DNA of 64,000 nt, from contig NZ_CP127161.1 of the NCBI RefSeq assembly GCF_030263895.1, positions 2,170,001 to 2,234,000 of the forward strand, written 5' to 3'. The notes beneath the pieces are model-generated. The model had not been told where the DNA came from. It ran no database searches and saw nothing but the letters and a program-made list of their open reading frames with translations. Position numbers and translations under genes: made by a program. Shown here piece after piece: positions 8,643 to 16,714 of this stretch. The first letter of the stretch is position 1; the number at the start of each line of letters is the position of its first letter. This stretch comes from Proteiniborus sp. MB09-C3 (lineage in GTDB: Bacteria; Bacillota; Clostridia; Tissierellales; Proteiniboraceae).

Positions 8643-9213
8643 GATTGTTAAGCTTGGATTAATTCTTTTTTTAATAACAGCAATAGCGGCGGCACTTCTT
8701 GCATTTGCAAATGATGCAACAAGTGAGTTAATTGCTCAAGTTCAAGAACAGGAAAGTAATAAGGCAAGACAAGAAGTTCTTCCATCTGCTGAAAATTTTG
8801 TACCTTTGGATGAAAACGAATTTAATAAAATAATAGCTGAAAACAATAGGATTAAAGAGATTTATATTGGCAAGAATTCAGCTGATGAATTAGTTGGATA
8901 TACTGTAAAAACTACAGCTTCTGGATACGGTGGAAACATTGAAATAATAACTGGTATTTCTGAAGATGGCAAAGTAACTGGTATGAAAGTAGTTAGTCAC
9001 TCTGAGACTCCAGGTCTAGGTGCCAATTCTACTAAACCAGAATTTCAAGATCAATTTGTTGGAAAATCAGTATCTTCAAATATATCAGTGGTGAAATCAG
9101 CACCTAATGATAGTGATATTCAGGCAATTTCAGGTGCCACAATAACTTCAAAGGCTGTATCAAGTGGTGTTAATATGGCTATAGATGTTTTTAATGGTAA
9201 ACTTGCAAAATAG
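8635..9213 (+). CDS. rnfG: Rnf complex subunit G, covalent-FMN protein
   Basis: 192 aa. One N-terminal transmembrane helix (about residues 6-25) then an extracytoplasmic FMN-binding domain. The flavinylation motif ISGATITS near residue 165 matches the S/T-G-A-T-x-T/S consensus, whose last Thr carries FMN. The flavin transferase (ApbE) that attaches it is not in the window. Starts inside the end of rnfD. Confidence 0.96.
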   Translation: MREIVKLGLILFLITAIAAALLAFANDATSELIAQVQEQESNKARQEVLPSAENFVPLDENEFNKIIAENNRIKEIYIGKNSADELVGYTVKTTASGYGGNIEIITGISEDGKVTGMKVVSHSETPGLGANSTKPEFQDQFVGKSVSSNISVVKSAPNDSDIQAISGATITSKAVSSGVNMAIDVFNGKLAK

Positions 9214-9237
9214 ATTTACAATATTGGAGGTGAAGCT

Positions 9238-9858
9238 ATGAGCTTAAAAGATTTTAAGAATGGATTGATTGATGAAAACCCTACATTTGTTCAGTTAATT
9301 GGTATGTGTCCAACTCTAGCAGTTACTACTTCATCTATGAGCGGTTTGTCTATGGGATTGGCTACTACTGCCGTATTAATTGGTTCGAATTTAGTTATAT
9401 CGCTTTTAAGAAAGGCTATACCAGATAAAATAAGGATTCCTGCCTTTGTTGTAATAATTGCTACATTTGTTTCTTTGATACAAATGCTTATGAATGCTTA
9501 TGTACCTGCACTATATGCTTCTTTGGGATTATACATTCCTCTAATCGTCGTTAACTGTATAATACTAGCTAGAGCAGAAGCTTTTGCTTCTAAATATGGA
9601 CCTATTAGATCCATAGCAGATGGAGCAGGAATGGGACTTGGATTTACATTAGCTCTTACAATACTTGCATCAGTAAGAGAGCTTTTAGGCGCAGGATCTA
9701 TTTTCGGTTATTCACTTTTTGGACAGGCTTATAAACCTGCATTATTAATGATTTTACCTCCTGGTGCTTTTCTGGCTTTAGGTATACTAATAGGATTAAA
9801 AAATTGGCTTATGAATAGGATTAAAAAATTGGCTTATGAAAAAGAAAGCTTTAAATAG
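9238..9858 (+). CDS. rnfE: Rnf complex membrane subunit E
   Basis: 206 aa, six predicted transmembrane helices of the RnfA/RnfE (NqrD/NqrE) family. The characteristic N-terminal NPTFVQLIGMCPTLAVTT holds the Cys that, with its counterpart in RnfA, binds an intramembrane Fe-S cluster in related complexes. A further conserved stretch is IVVNCIILARAEAFAS. Preceded by GGAGGTGA; 17 nt before rnfA. Confidence 0.96.
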   Translation: MSLKDFKNGLIDENPTFVQLIGMCPTLAVTTSSMSGLSMGLATTAVLIGSNLVISLLRKAIPDKIRIPAFVVIIATFVSLIQMLMNAYVPALYASLGLYIPLIVVNCIILARAEAFASKYGPIRSIADGAGMGLGFTLALTILASVRELLGAGSIFGYSLFGQAYKPALLMILPPGAFLALGILIGLKNWLMNRIKKLAYEKESFK

Positions 9859-9875
9859 TTAAAGGAGGGGTATAG

Positions 9876-10448
9876 ATGGGCTTTTTTACAATTTTGCTTA
9901 GTTCAATATTAGTTAATAACTTTGTAATGTCAAGATTCTTGGGTATCTGTCCTTTTCTTGGTGTATCGAAGCAGGTAGAAACTGCACTTGGTATGGGAAC
10001 GGCTGTTACATTTGTAATGGCTATAGCTTCTGCTGCAACATATGTGGTGCAGGTATCAATATTAGATAAATTTGGATTAGGATATATGCAGACCATAGTT
10101 TTTATATTGATAATTGCAGCCTTAGTGCAGCTAGTAGAATTATTTATTAAAAAAGCTAGCCCTACTCTTTATCAGGCTTTAGGAGTATACTTGCCACTTA
10201 TTACTACTAATTGCGCTGTATTAGGTATTGCTATTTTAAATATTCAAATGGAGTTATCATTATTAGAAAGTGTAGTTCATGCTGTTGGAGCAGCTATAGG
10301 CTTTACACTTGCAATAGTACTTTTTGCTGGTATAAGGGAAAGACTTGCTTTAGCTGATGTGCCTGAATCTTTTCAAGGCTTCCCTGTTGCTCTTATTACA
10401 GCAGGACTTATGTCAATAGCTTTTCTAGGCTTCACTGGACTTGTATAG
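9876..10448 (+). CDS. rnfA: Rnf complex membrane subunit A
   Basis: 190 aa, six hydrophobic helices, homologous to RnfE but with inverted topology in the known complex. Signature regions: [18 protein letters not shown] at the N-terminus and [12 protein letters not shown] in the middle; both Cys are conserved Fe-S ligands. An AGGAGGGG ribosome-binding site precedes the ATG. The 15-nt spacer to rnfB confirms the operon. Confidence 0.96.
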   Translation: MGFFTILLSSILVNNFVMSRFLGICPFLGVSKQVETALGMGTAVTFVMAIASAATYVVQVSILDKFGLGYMQTIVFILIIAALVQLVELFIKKASPTLYQALGVYLPLITTNCAVLGIAILNIQMELSLLESVVHAVGAAIGFTLAIVLFAGIRERLALADVPESFQGFPVALITAGLMSIAFLGFTGLV

Positions 10449-10463
10449 GAGGTGAAATGGACA

Positions 10464-11438
10464 ATGAATAGTATAGTAACAGCTGTAGTTAGTTTAAGTA
10501 GTATGGGACTTTTATTTGGAGTAGGCTTGGCTGTAGCAGCTAAAGTCTTTGCAGTGAAAGTTGATCCAAAGGTTGAACAGGTAAGGGGTGCTTTACCAGG
10601 AGCTAATTGTGGAGCGTGTGGTTTTCCTGGATGTGATGGACTAGCAAGTGCTATAGCCAATGGAAGTGCACCAGTTAATGCATGCCCTGTCGGTGGAGCT
10701 GTAAGTGCAGGGAAAATTGCAGAAATAATGGGAGTGGCTGCCGGCGATACAGAGAAAAAAGTAGCTAGAGTCACTTGTGGAGGTACTAGCTGCAATGCCT
10801 TTGAAAAATTTGAATATACAGGAATTAAGGATTGTAAAGCTGCCGCTTTAGTTTCTGGTGGAAGCAAGGCTTGTTCATATGGCTGCTTGGGACTAGGAAC
10901 TTGTGTAAGTGTATGTCAATTTGGTGCAATTGATGTTATTGATGGAATAGCGGTAATAAATTCTGAAAAATGTACTGCCTGCGGAAAATGTGTTTCAGAA
11001 TGTCCAAAGGCTGTTATAAAAATGGTTCCTTATGAACAAAAAGTTGTAGTAGACTGCAATAGTAAGGAATTTGGGAAAGACGTTAAAGTAAAGTGTACAG
11101 TTGGATGTATTGGATGTCAAATCTGTGTGAAGGCATGTCCATTCGGAGCTATGGAGTTTGAAAATAACCTTGCTAGAATCAACTATGACAAATGTACAAA
11201 TTGTATGATATGTGCAGAGAAGTGTCCAACTAAAGCTATTTGGGCTGATTTTGCAAATAGAAAAAAAGCTTTTATTGAAGAGGACAAATGTATAGGATGC
11301 ACTATTTGTAAAAAGCAATGTCCTGTAGAGGCAATAGAGGGAGAACTTAAAGCAAAGCATACAGTAACAGAAGATAAATGCATTGGCTGTGGTGCGTGCG
11401 CTAAGAAGTGTCCAAAGTCTGCAATAGACATGAGATAA
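10464..11438 (+). CDS. rnfB: Rnf complex subunit B, polyferredoxin
   Basis: 324 aa from the ATG at 10464, 9 nt after AGGAGGTG. One N-terminal helix anchors it. An Fe-S domain with ANCGACGFPGC follows, then six ferredoxin-type motifs in three pairs: CSYGCLGLGTCVSVC with CTACGKCVSECP; CIGCQICVKACP with CTNCMICAEKCP; CIGCTICKKQCP with CIGCGACAKKCP. That gives seven likely [4Fe-4S] clusters. RnfB takes electrons from reduced ferredoxin. Last gene of the operon. Confidence 0.96.
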   Translation: MNSIVTAVVSLSSMGLLFGVGLAVAAKVFAVKVDPKVEQVRGALPGANCGACGFPGCDGLASAIANGSAPVNACPVGGAVSAGKIAEIMGVAAGDTEKKVARVTCGGTSCNAFEKFEYTGIKDCKAAALVSGGSKACSYGCLGLGTCVSVCQFGAIDVIDGIAVINSEKCTACGKCVSECPKAVIKMVPYEQKVVVDCNSKEFGKDVKVKCTVGCIGCQICVKACPFGAMEFENNLARINYDKCTNCMICAEKCPTKAIWADFANRKKAFIEEDKCIGCTICKKQCPVEAIEGELKAKHTVTEDKCIGCGACAKKCPKSAIDMR

Positions 11439-11441
11439 ATG

Positions 11442-11610
11442 AAAAAACCTGCTAATTTTAGGAGGCCACTGAAAAAGTCCCTTTGTGTCATCCTGAGCGT
11501 CAGTGAAGGATCTCTCCTATATTGATAATATGAGATTCTTCAACTGTGTTTCAGAATGACAAGCAAGGAAATTAAAGTTTTTCAGTGGCTTTAATTTTAG
11601 AAGGTTTTTT
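11442..11610 (+). terminator. rnf operon terminator, interrupted by a MITE-like insertion
   Basis: Stem halves AAAAAACCT (11442-11450) and AGGTTTTTT (11602-11610) pair perfectly but lie 150 bp apart. Removing the inserted palindrome and one copy of the 9-bp duplication leaves a compact hairpin of 9 bp with a 12-nt loop and a T-run, placed directly after rnfB. The insertion is in the loop, so the stem may still form around the element's own hairpin. Confidence 0.75.
11462..11591. mobile_element. MITE-like palindromic element with 9-bp target duplication
   Basis: 130 bp with no coding capacity. The 12-bp terminal inverted repeats GCCACTGAAAAA (11465-11476) and TTTTTCAGTGGC (11578-11589) are perfect, and imperfect pairing continues inward (GTCATCCTGA against TCAGAATGAC; AAGGATCTC against GAGATTCTT). 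TAATTTTAG flanks it on both sides (11453-11461 and 11592-11600). The inner GTCATCCTGAGCG...GAAGGATCT motif belongs to a type of dispersed repeat common in bacterial genomes. It must have been moved in trans; no matching transposase is in the window. Confidence 0.8.
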
Positions 11611-11692
11611 GCAGTATATTGGGCAGCTATGATATAATTTTAATAATCATAATTCTTTTGCTAAATATAAAATATTTTTAGGAGAGATACTT

Positions 11693-13330
11693 GTGAAGGA
11701 AACAATATATATAACAGGACATAAAAATCCAGATTCAGACTCAATATGTGCAGCTTTAGCCTATGCAGAATACAAGAATGCCAACGGAGATATAAATGCT
11801 GTTCCTGTACGACTTGGCGAAATAAACAGAGAGACTAAATTTATATTAGAATACTTTGGTGTTGAGGCCCCCGTTTTTATGGAGACAGTAAGATTAAGTG
11901 TAGAGGATCTAAACTTTGATAAAGTAGCTCCTGTTAGTCCAGATATATCAATGGGTATAGCTTTAGAGCTGATGAAGAAAAACAATGTAAACAGTCTACC
12001 TGTAGTGGATGAGAATGAACAGCTTATTGGTATTGTGACAATATCTGATATAGTAGAGAGTTATATTGATGTATGGGATAATACTATTCTAGGTAGATCA
12101 GGTACCTCCATAGATAATATTATTGACACACTTTCTGCAAATCCAGTTAATATACCTAAAAATATGAAGCCTTTAAGCGGAAAACTTTTAGTGCTTGCAA
12201 TGGAGCCTAGATCAGTAGTTGAATACATAGAAGAGAAGGATATAGTAATATGTGGAGATAGAAAGGATGTTCAAGAGCTTGCAATTAACAATGATATTTC
12301 CTTAATGATTATAACTGGAAATGTTAAAATTGATGAAGAAATCATAAACTTAGCAAAGAAAAAAGACGCAGCTATGATACTAACACCTTATGATACATTT
12401 ACAACATCTAGATTAATATCTCAATCTGTTCCTATAAAACATGTAATGACTACGGACAATTTAATAGTGTTTTCATATGATGATTTAGTAGATGATGTGA
12501 AATTGCAAATGTCTCAAACAAGATATAGATCTTACCCAGTAATTGATGATGATAATAGAGTAGTAGGTCTAATATCTAGATACCATTTAATATCCAGCAT
12601 GAGAAAGAAGGTAATTTTAGTTGATCACAATGAACGCAGCCAGTCTATAGACGGCTTAGAGGAATGTGAGATACTAGAAATTGTTGACCATCATAGGGTA
12701 GCAGATGTCTTTACTGGAAATCCAATATATTTTAGAAACGAGCCTGTGGGAAGTACATCTACAATAATTGCCTCCATATTATTTGAAAATGGTAGAAGAC
12801 CTTCAAAGAAAATGGCAGGAGTATTGGCTGCTGCTATAATCTCTGATACTCTATTATTCAAATCTCCTACATCTACAAATACTGATAAGATAGTGTTAGA
12901 AAGATTAGCGAGAATTGCAGATTTAGATGTAGATAAGTTTGCCATGGAGATGTTCAAGGCAGGGACTTCTTTAGTTGGGAAAACGCCACAGGAATTACTT
13001 ACTCAAGATTTTAAGGCGTTTACCATAGGTGAAGATAAGATAGGAATTGCCCAAGTATATACTATGGATCCAGACAGCCTAAAAGATATGAAAAGCGATT
13101 TAATATCATTAATGGAGGAGCGTGCAAAAGAATATGGATATTCTATATTTATACTAATGTTAACAGATATATTTGCACAGGCTTCAGAAATGGTCGTAGT
13201 CGGACACAATAAGGAGTTGGTAGCACAGGCCTTTGGAAAGAAACTCATAAGCAACTCATTCTATGCACAAGGAGTACTTTCAAGAAAGAAACAGGTGGTT
13301 CCACCAATTACAAACGCATTATTAAACTAG
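11693..13330 (+). CDS. ppaC: CBS/DRTGG-regulated family II inorganic pyrophosphatase
   Basis: 545 aa, GTG start 7 nt after AGGAGAG. Domain order: DHH N-terminal part (GHKNPDSDSICAALAYAEY, Mn2+/Co2+ ligands), CBS (about 75-130), DRTGG (about 185-245), second CBS (about 250-305), then the rest of the PPase with the DHH motif IVDHHRVADV and DHHA2 domain ending SRKKQVVPP. This architecture defines CBS-PPases, cytosolic enzymes that hydrolyse PPi and are inhibited by AMP/ADP and activated by ATP or diadenosine polyphosphates. Monocistronic, just after the rnf terminator. Confidence 0.95.
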   Translation: MKETIYITGHKNPDSDSICAALAYAEYKNANGDINAVPVRLGEINRETKFILEYFGVEAPVFMETVRLSVEDLNFDKVAPVSPDISMGIALELMKKNNVNSLPVVDENEQLIGIVTISDIVESYIDVWDNTILGRSGTSIDNIIDTLSANPVNIPKNMKPLSGKLLVLAMEPRSVVEYIEEKDIVICGDRKDVQELAINNDISLMIITGNVKIDEEIINLAKKKDAAMILTPYDTFTTSRLISQSVPIKHVMTTDNLIVFSYDDLVDDVKLQMSQTRYRSYPVIDDDNRVVGLISRYHLISSMRKKVILVDHNERSQSIDGLEECEILEIVDHHRVADVFTGNPIYFRNEPVGSTSTIIASILFENGRRPSKKMAGVLAAAIISDTLLFKSPTSTNTDKIVLERLARIADLDVDKFAMEMFKAGTSLVGKTPQELLTQDFKAFTIGEDKIGIAQVYTMDPDSLKDMKSDLISLMEERAKEYGYSIFILMLTDIFAQASEMVVVGHNKELVAQAFGKKLISNSFYAQGVLSRKKQVVPPITNALLN

Positions 13331-13418
13331 ATTCATGCCTTTAAGGTTTTGTATAATGCATATTTTAAAATTAATCTGGGAAAACATATTACTATAAAAA
13401 GAAAAGGTATGTGATGAT

Positions 13419-14123
13419 ATGATAAGAAAAATAAAAGCTGTTCTCCTACTTGTATTGATATTTACAGTAATGTTGACTGGCTGTACTTCAAAGAGTATGA
13501 GCAATGCTGAATTAGAGAATGAACTTAAGAAAAGAGATACCGCAATAAGTGAATTAGAAAAAGATAAAAAAGCTTTAGAAGATAGGATAAAATCTCTTGA
13601 GTCAGAATTAAATGTTGAAGACTCTGATAATCTTTTGGTAAAAGTAATTGAAGTCATTGGATTGATAAAAGACAAGGACATGAATGGTTTATCTGTATAT
13701 GTCCATCCAACGAAGGGACTTAGATTTACTCCTTATCCATATGTGGATACTCAGAAGGATTTAGTATTTACAGCTGGACAAGTGGCAGACATTATTAAGG
13801 ACACTAAGGTATATACTTGGGGTAGCTATGATGGTTCCGGTGAACCAATAAAGCTAAGCTTCAATGAATATTATGATAAGTTTATTTATGATGAAGATTT
13901 TGCTAATCCACATATGATAGGAAACAATGTGGCAATAGGAAAAGGAAATACTACAGATAATATAAAAGAAGCTTATCCAGAAGGATATTTTGTAGAGTTT
14001 TATTTCAAAGGTTTTGAATCAAAATATGAGGGGATAGACTGGAGAAACTTGAAGCTAGTATTTGAAGAAGAAAATGGAACCTGGTATTTAGTAGGTATAG
14101 TTCACGGACAATGGACAATATAA
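13419..14123 (+). CDS. Lipoprotein with coiled coil, unknown function
   Basis: 234 aa. A lipoprotein signal peptide ends in the lipobox LTGC (Cys at about residue 22). Residues 28-65 are a charged heptad coiled coil (NELKKRDTAISELEKDK...). The C-terminal domain (about 75-234), with GLSVYVHPTKGLRFTPYPYV and NLKLVFEEENGTWYLVGIVH, resembles secreted alpha+beta domains of lipoproteins but is not assigned. Expected on the outer face of the membrane. Confidence 0.8.
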   Translation: MIRKIKAVLLLVLIFTVMLTGCTSKSMSNAELENELKKRDTAISELEKDKKALEDRIKSLESELNVEDSDNLLVKVIEVIGLIKDKDMNGLSVYVHPTKGLRFTPYPYVDTQKDLVFTAGQVADIIKDTKVYTWGSYDGSGEPIKLSFNEYYDKFIYDEDFANPHMIGNNVAIGKGNTTDNIKEAYPEGYFVEFYFKGFESKYEGIDWRNLKLVFEEENGTWYLVGIVHGQWTI

Positions 14124-14129
14124 TCTAAT

Positions 14130-14160
14130 AAGCTGTCTTGAAATGAAATCAGGACAGCTT
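14130..14160 (+). terminator. Hairpin after lipoprotein gene
   Basis: 12-bp stem with one G-U pair (14130-14141 with 14149-14160), 7-nt loop. It is followed by AAAAAATTTT rather than a T-run, so it is an atypical terminator or a 3' stabilising hairpin. Confidence 0.5.
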
Positions 14161-14273
14161 AAAAAATTTTGCTAGCAAGTTTATGGAAAATAAAGTTTTT
14201 ATCTATACTGAAATTTCTTGATAGAGTATGCACGGTTTGTTAAGTCTATAGCTAGGGCTAGGAGTTGATTGAC

Positions 14274-15542
14274 TTGAAAAACTTTCAAAGAATAGCAGTT
14301 GTATCTGTAATTGTTGCATTATCCTCACAAATAAATATTGGATTTTTAGGTACTGATTTTAGAGTTTCAGGAGGTATAATACTTCTATCAATACTTCTTT
14401 TTCTTTATAAGGATTTAAAGCCAATTCTAATGGGAATAGTTTCGGGAATAGCCGTATATCTCCTTAGGATGCTACTTTATTATCTGGGAAATGGCAATAT
14501 TAATGATGTCCTTTGGTCATTTCAATTAGAGATATTATTTTATACATTCTACGGAGCAATATATTATTTATTAAATAGAAAAAATATTAAAGAAGATATC
14601 AATCGATTATTGTTAATTATGATAATTAGCGACTTTTTTTCAAACATAATTGAGGTATTGGTTAGAATTAAAGTCGGTGTTTCTCAATTTAATTGGGAAA
14701 TAATAACTACATTATTCTTTGTGGCTATAGTGCGTTCTAGTCTGGTATGGTTTGTATTAAACGGACTCAAATATTATAAAATGCTGCTGTTAAAGGAAGA
14801 ACATGAGAAAAGATACCGAAGGCTTCTATGGCTAACTGCACAATTAAAAACCGAAATGTACTGGATGGAAAAAAATATGGACAACATAGAGAAAGTTATG
14901 TCTAACTCCTACGGACTATTTGAGAAGATAAAACTAGACGAGGACAAAGAGGATTGGGCAGATAGAGCTGTGACTATTGCTAGAGATGTTCATGAAATAA
15001 AAAAAGAATATGAGTTAGCTATTAGAGGAATGAGAGAAATCACAGAAAATAAGCTGCAAGATGAAGGAATGAATTTTAGAGAAATAATGAATATTTTATA
15101 CGAAACCATGAAGAGAGAGATAATTCATAAAAAAAAGAATATAGAATTACATTTTGAAGTAGGAGATAATTTTTATACTTCTAAGCATTATTATCTTATG
15201 TCAATATTTAGGAATTTGATTATGAATGGGATTGATTCAGCTATAGATTCTAAAAAACAGTGCGAAATTAGATTTATTCACGTGGTTGAGAATGGACAGC
15301 ATGTTTTTGTAATTGCTGATACAGGTGTTGGAATAGAAGAAAAAAACTTAACTCATATATTTACACCTGGTTTTTCTACTAAGATAAATTACGCTACTGG
15401 TGAGATTAATAGAGGACTAGGATTAAGTGTAGTTAAAGATATTGTTGAAAATCATTTAGGCGGGAAAGTTACAGTAAGCTCAGAGGAGGATAAAGGAACA
15501 ACATTCCGGATTTGTATACCAAGAGATTCTCTGGAGGTGTGA
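14274..15542 (+). CDS. glnK: GlnK-like membrane sensor histidine kinase
   Basis: 422 aa from TTG 14274, 9 nt after AGGAG (TTG 14265 is too close to that site). Residues about 1-175 contain five or six membrane helices. A coiled linker follows, with probable phosphoacceptor His240 in ARDVHEIKKEY. The ATPase domain has N-box NGIDSAID, G1 DTGVGIEE and G2 GEINRGLGLSVV. It resembles B. subtilis GlnK (YcbA), the glutamine-responsive kinase. Coupled to the response regulator (1 bp gap), and the pair precedes an AgcS symporter, the same partners as in B. subtilis glnKL/glnT. The PII protein is also called GlnK; this is not that protein. Confidence 0.82.
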   Translation: MKNFQRIAVVSVIVALSSQINIGFLGTDFRVSGGIILLSILLFLYKDLKPILMGIVSGIAVYLLRMLLYYLGNGNINDVLWSFQLEILFYTFYGAIYYLLNRKNIKEDINRLLLIMIISDFFSNIIEVLVRIKVGVSQFNWEIITTLFFVAIVRSSLVWFVLNGLKYYKMLLLKEEHEKRYRRLLWLTAQLKTEMYWMEKNMDNIEKVMSNSYGLFEKIKLDEDKEDWADRAVTIARDVHEIKKEYELAIRGMREITENKLQDEGMNFREIMNILYETMKREIIHKKKNIELHFEVGDNFYTSKHYYLMSIFRNLIMNGIDSAIDSKKQCEIRFIHVVENGQHVFVIADTGVGIEEKNLTHIFTPGFSTKINYATGEINRGLGLSVVKDIVENHLGGKVTVSSEEDKGTTFRICIPRDSLEV

Positions 15543-15543
15543 G

Positions 15544-16380
15544 ATGAATATCTTTATCATTGAAGATGACAATAGCATTATCAGGATATTAGAGAAGATA
15601 ATAACTGACAGAAATTTAGGTACATTATTGGGATGGGCTAATGATGGAATTGATGGTCTTATAGAGATACAAAATTTAAAACCTGATATAGTACTGGTAG
15701 ACTTATTGATGCCAGGTAAGGATGGCATAACCCTAGTGAAAGAAGTAAAAAATATGTACCCTAACATGCAACTCATCATGATATCGCAGGTGACTTCTAA
15801 AGATATGATAGGTAAAGCCTATCAAAGTGGAATAGAGTATTTTATTTCAAAGCCAATAAATGCTATAGAGGTTGAGAGTGTTATTCATAAGGTTCAAGAT
15901 AAGATAAAAATGAATCAAAAATTATCCAAAATTCAGAGCTTGTTTACTAATGAACAAAATCAAGTTATACAGAAGCAAGAAAATAAAATTGAAGAAGTAA
16001 AGAGAGTAATGCAGAGAATTGGAATTGTCGGTGAGAGCGGGAGTCAAGACATAATCAACATCATAAAATATTTGCTTGATACAAAGCAAGATATGTCTGA
16101 CTTTACGGTGAAAGAATTATGCAGCCATTTTACTGACCAAGTTAAGACTATGGAACAAAGGATCAGAAGAACTGCTACTGTTGGAATGATTAATCTTGCT
16201 AATTTAGGTATAGAGGATTACATGAATGAAATATTTACTGAATATTCCAACGGACTATATAACTTTGAACAAATTAAAATTGAAATGGATCATATTAGAG
16301 GTAAAAGTAAGAAGAGAGGAAAGGTAAATTTAAGAAAGTTTATTGATGGTATATTATTTTATTGCAATAGAAATGAATAG
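15544..16380 (+). CDS. glnL: GlnL-like response regulator (YcbB family)
   Basis: 278 aa. N-terminal receiver (1-120) with acidic pair EDD at 7-9, phosphoacceptor Asp53 (VLVDLLMPGKDG) and the Lys in SKPI. A charged linker (about 125-160) leads to a C-terminal YcbB-type DNA-binding domain (FTVKELCSHFTDQVKTMEQRIRRT...NLANLGIEDYMNE). In B. subtilis this protein activates glutamine uptake and glutaminase genes. A GlnL-type operator candidate lies 100 bp downstream, before the symporter gene. Confidence 0.85.
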   Translation: MNIFIIEDDNSIIRILEKIITDRNLGTLLGWANDGIDGLIEIQNLKPDIVLVDLLMPGKDGITLVKEVKNMYPNMQLIMISQVTSKDMIGKAYQSGIEYFISKPINAIEVESVIHKVQDKIKMNQKLSKIQSLFTNEQNQVIQKQENKIEEVKRVMQRIGIVGESGSQDIINIIKYLLDTKQDMSDFTVKELCSHFTDQVKTMEQRIRRTATVGMINLANLGIEDYMNEIFTEYSNGLYNFEQIKIEMDHIRGKSKKRGKVNLRKFIDGILFYCNRNE

Positions 16381-16382
16381 GA

Positions 16383-16421
16383 AGGTTGAAGATGAGCAGC
16401 TGCTTTTCTTCGGCCTTTTTC
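16383..16421 (+). terminator. Rho-independent terminator after glnL-like gene
   Basis: 10-bp stem AGGTTGAAGA/TCTTCGGCCT (two G-U pairs) followed by TTTTTC. The loop holds a further GCAGCTGC palindrome. Confidence 0.75.
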
Positions 16422-16714
16422 TATTGATGAAGAGATAACTATAGATAAATATTATAAATTTTTATACAAATGTGAAACTTTTTGTAGTTTTTTGAAGGTT
16501 GATAAATATAATCAAAATATAAAATTAAATAGTCATTATAAATCGACAGGAAAACGGTATCTAAAACGGCTTAAGCTTCATCAAGAGAATGAAAGTCATT
16601 AAAATAATATGAGTTTGGATCATAGATATCGGATAAATTTTAAAAATCTTAATGACTAGCATGATTATGTTAATTGACTAAAACTAACTATAAAAAGAAA
16701 GATGAGGGATTCAT
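16422..16714 (+). promoter_or_regulatory. Symporter gene upstream region with candidate GlnL operator
   Basis: At 16480-16495 the sequence reads TTTTGT-AGTT-TTTTGA, one base off the tandem repeat TTTTGT-N4-TTTTGT reported for B. subtilis GlnL. AT-rich promoter-like sequence with TATAAT and TATAAA follows at 16505-16525. The octamer AGTCATTA occurs at 16531-16538 and 16594-16601 and inverted at 16650-16657, the last two as a 9-bp inverted pair. About 200 nt of 5' leader carries no ORF and no riboswitch I recognise. Confidence 0.55.

Noticed and set aside
10995-11360. 121-codon open frame antisense to rnfB
   Set aside because: Its Cys-, Phe- and Ser-rich translation arises from the reverse complement of ferredoxin motifs; no ribosome-binding site, and rnfB is certain.
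16505-16714. Riboswitch (glycine or glutamine type) in the symporter leader
   Set aside because: I could not find the conserved cores of either class; only short repeats are visible.
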